Source: Micromussa lordhowensis (taxonomy: Eukaryota; Cnidaria; Anthozoa; Scleractinia; Lobophylliidae). From it: DNA of 64,000 nucleotides. Position 1 is the first letter of the stretch, and each line of letters starts with the position of its first letter. A model generated the notes under the pieces. The model was not told where the DNA came from. It was given only the letters and a program-made list of their open reading frames with translations, and made no database searches. Shown piece by piece: positions 33,841 to 47,900 of this stretch. The position numbers and the translations under genes were made by a program. The stretch lies in NCBI GenBank assembly GCA_964020085.1, contig CAXHUQ010001522.1, positions 1 to 64,000 on the forward strand, given 5' to 3'.

Positions 33841-36800
33841 TCCACATGCAAAGTTTCGGAGCTGCGCGACATCTCGCACTATGCTAACCAGCCCGTTTGC
33901 TAATTAGCCGAACTTTGCGCGCGTCGCAACTTTGCAAACTAATACCACCAAAGCACTCCCGGGGTCGGTCCGGGTCCAAATGCGAAGTATCGGAGCTGCG
34001 CGAAATCTCGCACTATGCTAATCAGCCCGCAGATCCCCAGGCGTGGCCGGCTGGCTGACTCGTTAGCCGAGCTTGACGCGTGTCGCAACTTGGCAAACTA
34101 ATGGCACCAAAGCACTCCTGGGGTGGGTCCGGGTCCACATGCAAAGTTTCGGAGCTGCGCGACATCTCGCACTATGCTAACCAGCCCGTTTGCTAATTAG
34201 CCGAACTTTGCGCGCGTCGCAACTTTGCAAACTAATACCACCAAAGCACTCCCGGGGTCGGTCCGGGTCCAAATGCAAAGTATCGGAGCTGCGCGAAATC
34301 TCGCACTATGCTAATCAGCCCGCAGATCCCCAGGCGTGGCCGGCTGGCTGACTCGTTAGCCGAGCTTGACGCGTGTCGCAACTTGGCAAACTAATGGCAC
34401 CAAAGCACTCCTGGGGTGGGTCCGGGTCCACATGCAAAGTTTCGGAGCTGCGCGACATCTCGCACTATGCTAACCAGCCCGTTCGCTAATTAGCCGAACT
34501 TTGCGCGCGTCGCAACTTTGCAAACTAATACCACCAAAGCACTCCCGGGGTCGGTCCGGGTCCAAATGCAAAGTATCGGAGCTGCGCGAAATCTCGCACT
34601 ATGCTAATCAGCCCGCAGATCCCCAGGCGTGGCCGGCTGGCTGACTCGTTAGCCGAGCTTGACGCGTGTCGCAACTTGGCAAACTAATGGCACCAAAGCA
34701 CTCCTGGGGTGGGTCCGGGTCCACATGCAAAGTTTCGGAGCTGCGCGACATCTCGCACTATGCTAACCAGCCCGTTTGCTAATTAGCCCAACTTTGCGCG
34801 CGTCGCAACTTTGCAAACTAATACCACCAAAGCACTCCCGGGGTCGGTCCGGGTCCAAATGCGAAGTATCGGAGCTGCGCGAAATCTCGCACTATGCTAA
34901 TCAGCCCGCAGATCCCCAGGCGTGGCCGGCTGGCTGACTCGTTAGCCGAGCTTGATGCGTGTCGCAACTTGGCAAACTAATGGCACCAAAGCACTCCTGG
35001 GGTGGGTCCGGGTCCACATGCAAAGTTTCGGAGCTGCGCGACATCTCGCACTATGCTAACCAGCCCGTTCGCTAATTAGCCGAACTTTGCGCGCGTCGCA
35101 ACTTTGCAAACTAATACCACCAAAGCACTCCCGGGGTCGGTCCGGGTCCAAATGCAAAGTATCGGAGCTGCGCGAAATCTCGCACTATGCTAATCAGCCC
35201 GCAGATCCCCAGGCGTGGCCGGCTGGCTGACTCGTTAGCCGAGCTTGACGCGTGTCGCAACTTGGCAAACTAATGGCACCAAAGCACTCCTGGGGTGGGT
35301 CCGGGTCCACATGCAAAGTTTCGGAGCTGCGCGACATCTCGCACTATGCTAACCAGCCCGTTTGCTAATTAGCCGAACTTTGCGCGCGTCGCAACTTTGC
35401 AAACTAATACCACCAAAGCACTCCCGGGGTCGGTCCGGGTCCAAATGCAAAGTATCGGAGCTGCGCGAAATCTCGCACTATGCTAATCAGCCCGCAGATC
35501 CCCAGGCGTGGCCGGCTGGCTGACTCGTTAGCCGAGCTTGACGCGTGTCGCAACTTGGCAAACTAATGGCACCAAAGCACTCCTGGGGTGGGTCCGGGTC
35601 CACATGCAAAGTTTCGGAGCTGCGCGACATCTCGCACTATGCTAACCAGCCCGTTTGCTAATTAGCCGAACTTTGCGCGCGTCGCAACTTTGCAAACTAA
35701 TACCACCAAAGCACTCCCGGGGTCGGTCCGGGTCCAAACGCGAAGTATCGGAGCTGCGCGAAATCTCGCACTATGCTAATCAGCCCGCAGATCCCCAGGC
35801 ATGGCCGGCTGGCTGACTCGTTAGCCGAGCTTGACGCGTGTCGCAACTTGGCAAACTAATGGCACCAAAGCACTCCTGGGGTTGGTCCGGGTCCACATGC
35901 AAAGTTTCGGAGCTGCGCGACATCTCGCACTATGCTAACCAGCCCGTTTGCTAATTAGCCGAACTTTGCGCGCGTCGCAACTTTGCAAACTAATACCACC
36001 AAAGCACTCCCAGGGTCGGTCCGGGTCCAAATGCGAAGTATCGGAGCTGCGCGAAATCTCGCACTATGCTAATCAGCCCGCAGATCCCCAGGCGTGGCCG
36101 GCTGGCTGACTCGTTAGCCGAGCTTGACGCGTGTCGCAACTTGGCAAACTAATGGCACCAAAGCACTCCTGGGGTGGGTCCGGGTCCACATGCAAAGTTT
36201 CGGAGCTGCGCGACATCTCGCACTATGCTAACCAGCCCGTTTGCTAATTAGCCGAACTTTGCGCGCGTCGCAACTTTGCAAACTAATACCACCAAAGCAC
36301 TCCCGGGGTCGGTCCGGGTCCAAATGCGAAGTATCGGAGCTGCGCGAAATCTCGCACTATGCTAATCAGCCCGCAGATCCCCAGGCGTGGCCGGCTGGCT
36401 GACTCGTTAGCCGAGCTTGACGCGTCTCGCAACTTGGCAAACTAATGGCACCAAAGCACTCCTGGGGTGGGTCCGGGTCCACATGCAAAGTTTCGGAGCT
36501 GCGCAACATCTCGCACTATGCTAACCAGCCCGTTTGCTAATTAGCCGAACTTTGCGCGCGTCGCAACTTTGCAAACTAATACCACCAAAGCACTCCCGGG
36601 GTCGGTCCGGGTCCAAATGCAAAGTATCGGAGCTGCACGAAATCTCGCACTAGGCTAATCAGCCCGCAGATCCCCAGGCGTGGCCGGCTGGCTGACTCGT
36701 TAGCCGAGCTTGACGCGTGTCGCAACTTGGCAAACTAATGGCACCAAAGCACTCCTGGGGTGGGTCAAGGTCCACATGCAAAGTTTCGGAGCTGCGCGAC

Positions 36801-38005
36801 ATCTCGCACTATGCTAACCAGCCCGTTTGCTAATTAGCCGAACTTTGCGCGCGTCGCAACTTTGCAAACTAATACCACCAAAGCACTCCCGGGGTCGGTC
36901 CGGGTCCAAATGCGAAGTATCGGAGCTGCGCGAAATCTCGCACTATGCTAATCAGCCCGCAGATCCCCAGGCGTGGCCGGCTGGCTGACTCGTTAGCCGA
37001 GCTTGACGCGTGTCGCAACTTGGCAAACTAATGGCACCAAAGCACTCCTGGGGTGGGTCCGGGTCCACATGCAAAGTTTCGGAGCTGCGCGACATCTCGC
37101 ACTATGCTAACCAGCCCGTTTGCTAATTAGCCGAACTTTGCGCGCGTCGCAACTTTGCAAACTAATACCACCAAAGCACTCCCGGGGTCGGTCCGGGTCC
37201 AAATGCAAAGTATCGGAGCTGCGCGAAATCTCGCACTATGCTAATCAGCCCGCAGATCCCCAGGCGTGGCCGGCTGGCTGACTCGTTAGCCGAGCTTGAC
37301 GCGTGTCGCAACTTGGCAAACTAATGGCACCAAAGCACTCCTGGGGTGGGTCCGGGTCCACATGCAAAGTTTCGGAGCTGCGCGACATCTCGCACTATGC
37401 TAACCAGCCCGTTCGCTAATTAGCCGAACTTTGCGCGCGTCGCAACTTTGCAAACTAATACCACCAAAGCACTCCCGGGGTCGGTCCGGGTCCAAATGCA
37501 AAGTATCGGAGCTGCGCGAAATCTCGCACTATGCTAATCAGCCCGCAGATCCCCAGGCGTGGCCGGCTGGCTGACTCGTTAGCCGAGCTTGACGCGTGTC
37601 GCAACTTGGCAAACTAATGGCACCAAAGCACTCCTGGGGTGGGTCCGTGTCCACATGCAAAGTTTCGGAGCTGCGCGACATCTCGCACTATGCTAACCAG
37701 CCCGTTTGCTAATTAGCCCAACTTTGCGCGCGTCGCAACTTTGCAAACTAATACCACCAAAGCACTCCCGGGGTCGGTCCGGGTCCAAATGCGAAGTATC
37801 GGAGCTGCGCGAAATCTCGCACTATGCTAATCAGCCCGCAGATCCCCAGGCGTGGCCGGCTGGCTGACTCGTTAGCCGAGCTTGATGCGTGTCGCAACTT
37901 GGCAAACTAATGGCACCAAAGCACTCCTGGGGTGGGTCCGGGTCCACATGCAAAGTTTCGGAGCTGCGCGACATCTCGCACTATGCTAACCAGCCCGTTC
38001 GCTAA
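33081..38005. repeat. Two ~2-kb satellite segments ten units apart
   Basis: The stretch from CCCAGGGTCGG (33081) to CCGTTCGCTAATT (near 35068) recurs 2930 bp (10 x 293) later, from 36011 to about 38000. Shared linked variants include CGTCTCGC, GCGCAACATC, CACTAGGCT, TGGGTCAAGG (33831 and 36761), runs of AAATGCAAAG, AGCCCAAC, and CTTGATGCGT (34951 and 37881). Just upstream the AAACGCG marker is twelve units apart (32220 and 35736), so two units were gained or lost between the copies. Just downstream of 38005 the second copy switches to sequence like 32480-32900. Confidence 0.85.
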
Positions 38006-41000
38006 TTAGCCGAACTTTGCGCGCGTCGCAACTTTGCAAACTAATACCACCAAAGCACTCCTGGGGTCGGTCCGGGTCCAAATGCGAAGTATCGGAGCTG
38101 CGCGAAATCTCGCACTATGCTAATCAGCCCGCAGATCCCCAGGCATGGCCGGCTGGCTGACTCGTTCGCCGAGCTTGACGCGTGTCGCAACTTGGCAAAC
38201 TAATGGCACCAAAGCACTCCTGGGGTGGGTCCGGGTCCTCATGCAAAGTTTCGGGGCTGTGCGACATCTCGCACCTTGCTAACCAGCCCGTTTGCTAATT
38301 AGCCGAACTTTGCGCGCGTCGCAACTTTGCAAACTAATACCACCAAAGCACTCCCGGGGTCGGTCCGGGTCCGAATGCGAAGTATCGGAGCTGCGCGAAA
38401 TCTCGCACTATGCTAATCAGCCCGCAGATCCCCAGGCGTGGCCGGCTGGCTGACTCGTTAGCCGAGCTTGACGTGTGTCGCAACTTGGCAAACTAATGGC
38501 ACCAAAGCACTCCTGGGGTGGGTCCGGGTCCACATGCAAAGTTTCGGAGCTGCGCGACATCTCGCACTATGCTAACCAGCCCGTTTGCTAATTAGCCGAA
38601 CTTTGCGCGCGTCGCAACTTTGCAAACTAATACCACCAAAGCACTCCCGGGGTCGGTCCGGGTCCAAATGCGAAGTATCGGAGCTGCGCGAAATCTCGCA
38701 CTATGCTAATCAGCCCGCAGATCCCCAGGCGTGGCCGGCTGGCTGACTCGTTAGCCGAGCTTGACGTGTGTCGCAACTTGGCAAACTAATGGCACCAAAG
38801 CACTCCTGGGGTGGGTCCGGGTCCACATGCAAAGTTTCGGAGCTGCGCGACATCTCGCACTATGCTAACCAGCCCGTTTGCTAATTAGCCGAACTTTGCG
38901 CGCGTCGCAACTTTGCAAACTAATACCACCAAAGCACTCCCGGGGTCGGTCCGGGTCCAAATGCGAAGTATCGGAGCTGCACGAAATCTCGCACTATGCT
39001 AATCAGCCCGCAGATCCCCAGGCGTGGCCGGCTGGCTGACTCGTTAGCCGAGCTTGACGCGTCTCGCAACTTGGCAAACTAATGGCACCAAAGCACTCCT
39101 GGGGTGGGTCCGGGTCCACATGCAAAGTTTCGGAGCTGCGCAACATCTCGCACTATGCTAACCAGCCCGTTTGCTAATTAGCCGAACTTTGCGCGCGTCG
39201 CAACTTTGCAAACTAATACCACCAAAGCACTCCCGGGGTCGGTCCGGGTCCAAATGCAAAGTATCGGAGCTGCACGAAATCTCGCACTAGGCTAATCAGC
39301 CCGCAGATCCCCAGGCGTGGCCGGCTGGCTGACTCGTTAGCCGAGCTTGACGCGTGTCGCAACTTGGCAAACTAATGGCACCAAAGCACTCCTGGGGTGG
39401 GTCAAGGTCCACATGCAAAGTTTCGGAGCTGCGCGACATCTCGCACTATGCTAACCAGCCCGTTTGCTAATTAGCCGAACTTTGCGCGCGTCGCAACTTT
39501 GCAAACTAATACCACCAAAGCACTCCCGGGGTCGGTCCGGGTCCAAATGCGAAGTATCGGAGCTGCGCGAAATCTCGCACTATGCTAATCAGCCCGCAGA
39601 TCCCCAGGCGTGGCCGGCTGGCTGACTCGTTAGCCGAGCTTGACGCGTGTCGCAACTTGGCAAACTAATGGCACCAAAGCACTCCTGGGGTGGGTCCGGG
39701 TCCACATGCAAAGTTTCGGAGCTGCGCGACATCTCGCACTATGCTAACCAGCCCGTTTGCTAATTAGCCAAACTTTGCGCGCGTCGCAACTTTGCAAACT
39801 AATACCACCAAAGCACTCCCGGGGTCGGTCCGGGTCCAAATGCGAAGTATCGGAGCTGCGCGAAATCTCGCACTATGCTAATCAGCCCGCAGATCCCCAG
39901 GCGTGGCCGGCTGGCTGACTCGTTAGCCGAGCTTGACGCGTGTCGCAACTTGGCAAACTAATGGCACCAAAGCACTCCTGGGGTGGGTCCGGGTCCACAT
40001 GCAAAGTTTCGGAGCTGTGCGACATCTCGCACTATGCTAACCAGCCCGTTTGCTAATTAGCCGAACTTTGCGCGCGTCGCAACTTTGCAAACTAATACCA
40101 CCAAAGCACTCCCGGGGTCGGTCCGGGTCCAAACGCGAAGTATCGGAGCTGCGCGAAATCTCGCACTATGCTAATCAGCCCGCAGATCCCCAGGCGTGGC
40201 CGGCTGGCTGACTCGTTAGCCGAGCTTGACGCGTGTCGCAACTTGGCAAACTAATGGCACCAAAGCACTCCTGGGGTGGGTCCGGGTCCACATGCAAAGT
40301 TTCGGAGCTGCGCGACATCTCGCACTATGCTAACCAGCCCGTTTGCTAATTAGCCGAACTTTGCGCGCGTCGCAACTTTGCAAACTAATACCACCAAAGC
40401 ACTCATGGGGTCGGTCCGGGTCCAAATGCGAAGTATCGGAGCTGCGCGAAATCTCGCACTATGCTAATCAACCCGCAGATCCCCAGGCGTGGCCGGCTGG
40501 CTGACTCGTTAGCCGAGCTTGACGCGTGTCGCAACTTGGCAAACTAATGGCACCAAAGCACTCCTGGGGTGGGTCCGGGTCCACATGCAAAGTTTCGGAG
40601 CTGCGCGACATCTCGCACTATGCTAACCAGCCCGTTTGCTAATTAGCCGAACTTTGCGCGCGTCGCAACTTTGCAAACTAATACCACCAAAGCACTCCCG
40701 GGGTCGGTCCGGGTCCAAATGCGAAGTATCGGAGCTGCGCGAAATCTCGCACTATGCTAATCAGCCCGCAGATCCCCAGGCGTGGCCGGCTGGCTGACTC
40801 GTTAGCCGAGCTTGACGCGTGTCGCAACTTGGCAAACTAATGGCACCAAAGCACTCCTGGGGTGGGTCCGGGTCCACATGCAAAGTTTCGGAGCTGCGCG
40901 ACATCTCGCACTATGCTAACCAGCCTGTTTGCTAATTAGCCGAACTTTGCGCGCGTCGCAACTTTGCAAACTAATACCACCAAAGCACTCCCGGGGTCGG

Positions 41001-43353
41001 TCCGGGTCCAAATGCGAAGTATCGGAGCTGCGCGAAATCTCGCACTATGCTAATCAGCCCGCAGATCCCCAGGCATGGCCGGCTGGCTGACTCGTTAGCC
41101 GAGCTTGACGCGTGTCGCAACTTGGCAAACTAATGGCACCAAAGCACTCCTGGGGTGGGTCCGGGTCCACATGCAAAGTTTCGGGGCTGTGCGACATCTC
41201 GCACTATGCTAACCAGCCCGTTTGCTAATTAGCCGAACTTTGCGCGCGTCGCAACTTTGCAAACTAATACCACCAAAGCACTCCCGGGGTCGGTCCGGGT
41301 CCAAATGCGAAGTATCGGAGCTGCGCGAAATCTCGCACTATGCTAATCAGCCCGCAGATCCCCAGGCGTGGCCGGCTGGCTGACTCGTTAGCCGAGCTTG
41401 ACGTGTGTCGCAACTTGGCAAACTAATGGCACCAAAGCACTCCTGGGGTGGGTCCGGGTCCACATGCAAAGTTTCGGAGCTGCGCGACATCTCGCACTAT
41501 GCTAACCAGCCCGTTTGCTAATTAGCCGAACTTTGCGCGCGTCGCAACTTTGCAAACTAATACCACCAAAGCACTCCCGGGGTCGGTCCGGGTCCAAATG
41601 CGAAGTATCGGAGCTGCGCGAAATCTCGCACTATGCTAATCAGCCCGCAGATCCCCAGGCGTGGCCGGCTGGCTGACTCGTTAGCCGAGCTTGACGCGTG
41701 TCGCAACTTGGCAAACTAATGGCACCAAAGCACTCCTGGGGTGGGTCCGGGTCCACATGCAAAGTTTCGGAGCTGCGCGACATCTCGCACTATGCTAACC
41801 AGCCCGTTTGCTAATTAGCCGAACTTTGCGCGCGTCGCAACTTTGCAAACTAATACCACCAAAGCACTCCCGGGGTCGGTCCGGGTCCAAATGCGAAGTA
41901 TCGGAGCTGCGCGAAATCTCGCACTATGCTAATCAGCCCGCAGATCCCCAGGCGTGGCCGGCTGGCTGACTCGTTAGCCGAGCTTGACGTGTGTCGCAAC
42001 TTGGCAAACTAATGGCACCAAAGCACTCCTGGGGTGGGTCCGGGTCCACATGCAAAGTTTCGGAGCTGCGCGACATCTCGCACTATGCTAACCAGCCCGT
42101 TTGCTAATTAGCCGAACTTTGCGCGCGTCGCAACTTTGCAAACTAATACCACCAAAGCACTCCCGGGGTCGGTCCGGGTCCAAATGCGAAGTATCGGAGC
42201 TGCGCGAAATCTCGCACTATGCTAATCAGCCCGCAGATCCCCAGGCGTGGCCGGCTGGCTGACTCGTTAGCCGAGCTTGACGCGTGTCGCAACTTGGCAA
42301 ACTAATGGCACCAAAGCACTCCTGGGGTGGGTCCGGGTCCACATGCAAAGTTTCGGAGCTGCGCGACATCTCGCACTATGCTAACCAGCCCGTTTGCTAA
42401 TTAGCCCAACTTTGCGCGCGTCGCAACTTTGCAAACTAATACCACCAAAGCACTCCCGGGGTCGGTCCGGGTCCAAATGCGAAGTATCGGAGCTGCGCGA
42501 AATCTCGCACTATGCTAATCAGCCCGCAGATCCCCAGGCGTGGCCGGCTGGCTGACTCGTTAGCCGAGCTTGACGCGTGTCGCAACTTGGCAAACTAATG
42601 GCACCAAAGCACTCCTGGGGTGGGTCCGGGTCCACATGCAAAGTTTCGGAGCTGCGCGACATCTCGCACTATGCTAACCAGCCCGTTCGCTAATTAGCCG
42701 AACTTTGCGCGCGTCGCAACTTTGCAAACTAATACCACCAAAGCACTCCCGGGGTCGGTCCGGGTCCAAATGCAAAGTATCGGAGCTGCGCGAAATCTCG
42801 CACTATGCTAATCAGCCCGCAGATCCCCAGGCGTGGCCGGCTGGCTGACTCGTTAGCCGAGCTTGACGCGTGTCGCAACTTGGCAAACTAATGGCACCAA
42901 AGCACTCCTGGGGTGGGTCCGGGTCCACATGCAAAGTTTCGGAGCTGCGCGACATCTCGCACTATGCTAACCAGCCCGTTTGCTAATTAGCCGAACTTTG
43001 CGCGCGTCGCAACTTTGCAAACTAATACCACCAAAGCACTCCCGGGGTCGGTCCGGGTCCAAATGCGAAGTATCGGAGCTGCGCGAAATCTCGCACTATG
43101 CTAATCAGCCCGCAGATCCCCAGGCGTGGCCGGCTGGCTGACTCGTTAGCCGAGCTTGACGTGTGTCGCAACTTGGCAAACTAATGGCACCAAAGCACTC
43201 CTGGGGTGGGTCCGGGTCCACATGCAAAGTTTCGGAGCTGTGCGACATCTCGCACTATGCTAACCAGCCCGTTTGCTAATTAGCCGAACTTTGCGCGCGT
43301 CGCAACTTTGCAAACTAATACCACCAAAGCACTCCCGGGGTCGGTCCGGGTCC

Positions 43354-44974
43354 AAACGCGAAGTATCGGAGCTGCGCGAAATCTCGCACTATGCTAATCA
43401 GCCCGCAGATCCCCAGGCATGGCCGGCTGGCTGACTCGTTAGCCGAGCTTGACGCGTGTCGCAACTTGGCAAACTAATGGCACCAAAGCACTCCTGGGGT
43501 GGGTCCGGGTCCACATGCAAAGTTTCGGAGCTGCGCGACATCTCGCACTATGCTATCCAGCCCGTTTGCTAATTAGCCGAACTTTGCGCGCGTCGCAACT
43601 TTGCAAACTAATACCACCAAAGCACTCCTGGGGTCGGTCCGGGTCCAAATGCGAAGTATCGGAGCTGCGCGAAATCTCGCACTATGCTAATCAGCCCGCA
43701 GATCCCCAGGCGTGGCCGGCTGGCTGACTCGTTCGCCGAGCTTGACGCGTGTCGCAACTTGGCAAACTAATGGCACCAAAGCACTCCTGGGGTGGGTCCG
43801 TGTCCTCATGCAAAGTTTCGGGGCTGTGCGACATCTCGCACCTTGCTAACCAGCCCGTTTGCTAATTAGCCGAACTTTGCGCGCGTCGCAACTTTGCAAA
43901 CTAATACCACCAAAGCACTCCCGGGGTCGGTCCGGGTCCGAATGCGAAGTATCGGAGCTGCGCGAAATCTCGCACTATGCTAATCAGCCCGCAGATCCCC
44001 AGGCGTGGCCGGCTGGCTGACTCGTTAGCCGAGCTTGACGTGTGTCGCAACTTGGCAAACTAATGGCACCAAAGCACTCCTGGGGTGGGTCCGGGTCCAC
44101 ATGCAAAGTTTCGGAGCTGCGCGACATCTCGCACTATGCTAACCAGCCCGTTTGCTAATTAGCCGAACTTTGCGCGCGTCGCAACTTTGCAAACTAATAC
44201 CACCAAAGCACTCCCAGGGTCGGTCCGGGTCCAAATGCGAAGTATCGGAGCTGCGCGAAATCTCGCACTATGCTAATCAGCCCGCAGATCCCCAGGCGTG
44301 GCCGGCTGGCTGACTCGTTAGCCGAGCTTGACGCGTGTCGCAACTTGGCAAACTAATGGCACCAAAGCACTCCTGGGGTGGGTCCGGGTCCACATGCAAA
44401 GTTTCGGAGCTGCGCGACATCTCGCACTATGCTAACCAGCCCGTTTGCTAATTAGCCGAACTTTGCGCGCGTCGCAACTTTGCAAACTAATACCACCAAA
44501 GCACTCCCGGGGTCGGTCCGGGTCCAAATGCGAAGTATCGAAGCTGCGCGAAATCTCGCACTATGCTAATCAGCCCGCAGATCCCCAGGCGTGGCCGGCT
44601 GGCTGACTCGTTAGCCGAGCTTGACGCGTCTCGCAACTTGGCAAACTAATGGCACCAAAGCACTCCTGGGGTGGGTCCGGGTCCACATGCAAAGTTTCGG
44701 AGCTGCGCAACATCTCGCACTATGCTAACCAGCCCGTTTGCTAATTAGCCGAACTTTGCGCGCGTCGCAACTTTGCAAACTAATACCACCAAAGCACTCC
44801 CGGGGTCGGTCCGGGTCCAAATGCAAAGTATCGGAGCTGCACGAAATCTCGCACTAGGCTAATCAGCCCGCAGATCCCCAGGCGTGGCCGGCTGGCTGAC
44901 TCGTTAGCCGAGCTTGACGCGTGTCGCAACTTGGCAAACTAATGGCACCAAAGCACTCCTGGGGTGGGTCAAGG
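43354..44974. repeat. Long-range duplicated satellite segment, copy 2
   Basis: The same series of rare variants as at 32220-33840, displaced by exactly 11134 bp (38 x 293), ending in TGGGTCAAGG at 44965. It differs by private changes such as TATCGAAGCTG near 44537. Its right end runs directly into the cluster of eight-unit repeats. Confidence 0.9.
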
Positions 44975-47900
44975 TCCACATGCAAAGTTTCGGAGCTGCG
45001 CGACATCTCGCACTATGCTAACCAGCCCGTTTGCTAATTAGCCAAACTTTGCGCGCGTCGCAACTTTGCAAACTAATACCACGAAAGCACTCCCGGGGTC
45101 GGTCCGGGTCCAAACGCGAAGTATCGGAGCTGCGCGAAATCTCGCACTATGCTAATCAGCCCGCAGATCCCCAGGCGTGGCCGGCTGGCTGACTCGTTAG
45201 CCGAGCTTGACGCGTGTCGCAACTTGGCAAACTAATGGCACCAAAGCACTCCTGGGGTGGGTCCGGGTCCACATGCAAAGTTTCGGAGCTGCGCGACATC
45301 TCGCACTATGCTAACCAGCCCGTTTGCTAATTAGCCGAACTTTGCGCGCGTCGCAACTTTGCAAACTAATACCACCAAAGCACTCATGGGGTCGGTCCGG
45401 GTCCAAATGCGAAGTATCGGAGCTGCGCGAAATCTCGCACTATGCTAATCAGCCCGCAGATCCCCAGGCGTGGCCGGCTGGCTGACTCGTTAGCCGAGCT
45501 TGACGCGTGTCGCAACTTGGCAAACTAATGGCACCAAAGCACTCCTGGGGTGGGTCCGGGTCGACATGCAAAGTTTCGGAGCTGCGCGACATCTCGCACT
45601 ATGCTAACCAGCCCGTTTGCTAATTAGCCAAACTTTGCGCGCGTCGCAACTTTGCAAACTAATACCACCAAGGCACTCCCGGGGTCGGTCCGGGTCCAAA
45701 TGCGAAGTATCGGAGCTGCGCGAAAACTCGCACTATGCTAATCAGCCCGCAGATCCCCAGGCGTGGCCGGCTGGCTGACTCGTTAGCCGAGCTTGACGCG
45801 TGTCGCAACTTGGCAAACTAATGGCACCAAAGCACTCCTGGGGTGGGTCCGGGTCCACATGCAAAGTTTCGGAGCTGCGCGACATCTCGCACTATGCTAA
45901 CCAGCCCGTTTGCTAATTAGCCGAACTTGGCGCGCGTCGCAACTTTGCAAACTAATACCACCAAAGCACTCCCGGGGTCGGTCCGGGTCCAAATGCGAAG
46001 TATCGGAGCTGCGCGAAATCTCGCACTATGCTAATCAGCCCGCAGATCCCCAGGCGTGGCCGGCTGGCTGACTCGTTAGCCGAGCTTGACGCGTGTCGCA
46101 ACTTGGCAAACTAATGGCACCAAAGCACTCCTGGGGTGGGTCCGGGTCCACATGCAAAGTTTCGGAGCTGCGCGACATCTCGCACTATGCTAACCAGCCC
46201 GTTTGCTAATTAGCCGAACTTTGCGCGCGTCGCAACTTTGCAAACTAATACCACCAAAGCACTCCCGGGGTCGGTCCGGGTCCAAATGCGAAGTATCGGA
46301 GCTGCGCGAAATCTCGCACGATGCTAATCAGCCCGCAGATCCCCAGGCGTGGCCGGCTGGCTGACTCGTTAGCCGAGCTTGACGCGTGTCGCAACTTGGC
46401 AAACTAATGGCACCAAAGCACTCCTGGGGTGGGTCCGGGTCCACATGCAAAGTTTCGGAGCTGCGCGACATCTCGCACTATGCTAACCAGCCCGTTTGCT
46501 AATTAGCCGAACTTTGCGCGCGTCGCAACTTTGCAAACTAATACCACCAAAGCACTCCCGGGGTCGGTCCGGGTCCAAATGCGAAGTATCGGAGCTGCGC
46601 GAAATCTCGCACTATGCTAATCAGCCCGCAGATCCCCAGGCATGGCCGGCTGGCTGACTCGTTAGCCGAGCTTGACGCGTGTCGCAACTTGGCAAACTAA
46701 TGGCACCAAAGCACTCCTGGGGTGGGTCCGGGTCCACATGCAAAGTTTCGGGGCTGTGCGACATCTCGCACTATGCTAACCAGCCCGTTTGCTAATTAGC
46801 CGAACTTTGCGCGCGTCGCAACTTTGCAAACTAATACCACCAAAGCACTCCCGGGGTCGGTCCGGGTCCAAATGCGAAGTATCGAAGCTGCGCGAAATCT
46901 CGCACTATGCTAATCAGCCCGCAGATCCCCAGGCGTGGCCGGCTGGCTGACTCGTTAGCCGAGCTTGACGCGTCTCGCAACTTGGCAAACTAATGGCACC
47001 AAAGCACTCCTGGGGTGGGTCCGGGTCCACATGCAAAGTTTCGGAGCTGCGCAACATCTCGCACTATGCTAACCAGCCCGTTTGCTAATTAGCCGAACTT
47101 TGCGCGCGTCGCAACTTTGCAAACTAATACCACCAAAGCACTCCCGGGGTCGGTCCGGGTCCAAATGCAAAGTATCGGAGCTGCACGAAATCTCGCACTA
47201 GGCTAATCAGCCCGCAGATCCCCAGGCGTGGCCGGCTGGCTGACTCGTTAGCCGAGCTTGACGCGTGTCGCAACTTGGCAAACTAATGGCACCAAAGCAC
47301 TCCTGGGGTGGGTCAAGGTCCACATGCAAAGTTTCGGAGCTGCGCGACATCTCGCACTATGCTAACCAGCCCGTTTGCTAATTAGCCAAACTTTGCGCGC
47401 GTCGCAACTTTGCAAACTAATACCACGAAAGCACTCCCGGGGTCGGTCCGGGTCCAAACGCGAAGTATCGGAGCTGCGCGAAATCTCGCACTATGCTAAT
47501 CAGCCCGCAGATCCCCAGGCGTGGCCGGCTGGCTGACTCGTTAGCCGAGCTTGACGCGTGTCGCAACTTGGCAAACTAATGGCACCAAAGCACTCCTGGG
47601 GTGGGTCCGGGTCCACATGCAAAGTTTCGGAGCTGCGCGACATCTCGCACTATGCTAACCAGCCCGTTTGCTAATTAGCCGAACTTTGCGCGCGTCGCAA
47701 CTTTGCAAACTAATACCACCAAAGCACTCATGGGGTCGGTCCGGGTCCAAATGCGAAGTATCGGAGCTGCGCGAAATCTCGCACTATGCTAATCAGCCCG
47801 CAGATCCCCAGGCGTGGCCGGCTGGCTGACTCGTTAGCCGAGCTTGACGCGTGTCGCAACTTGGCAAACTAATGGCACCAAAGCACTCCTGGGGTGGGTC

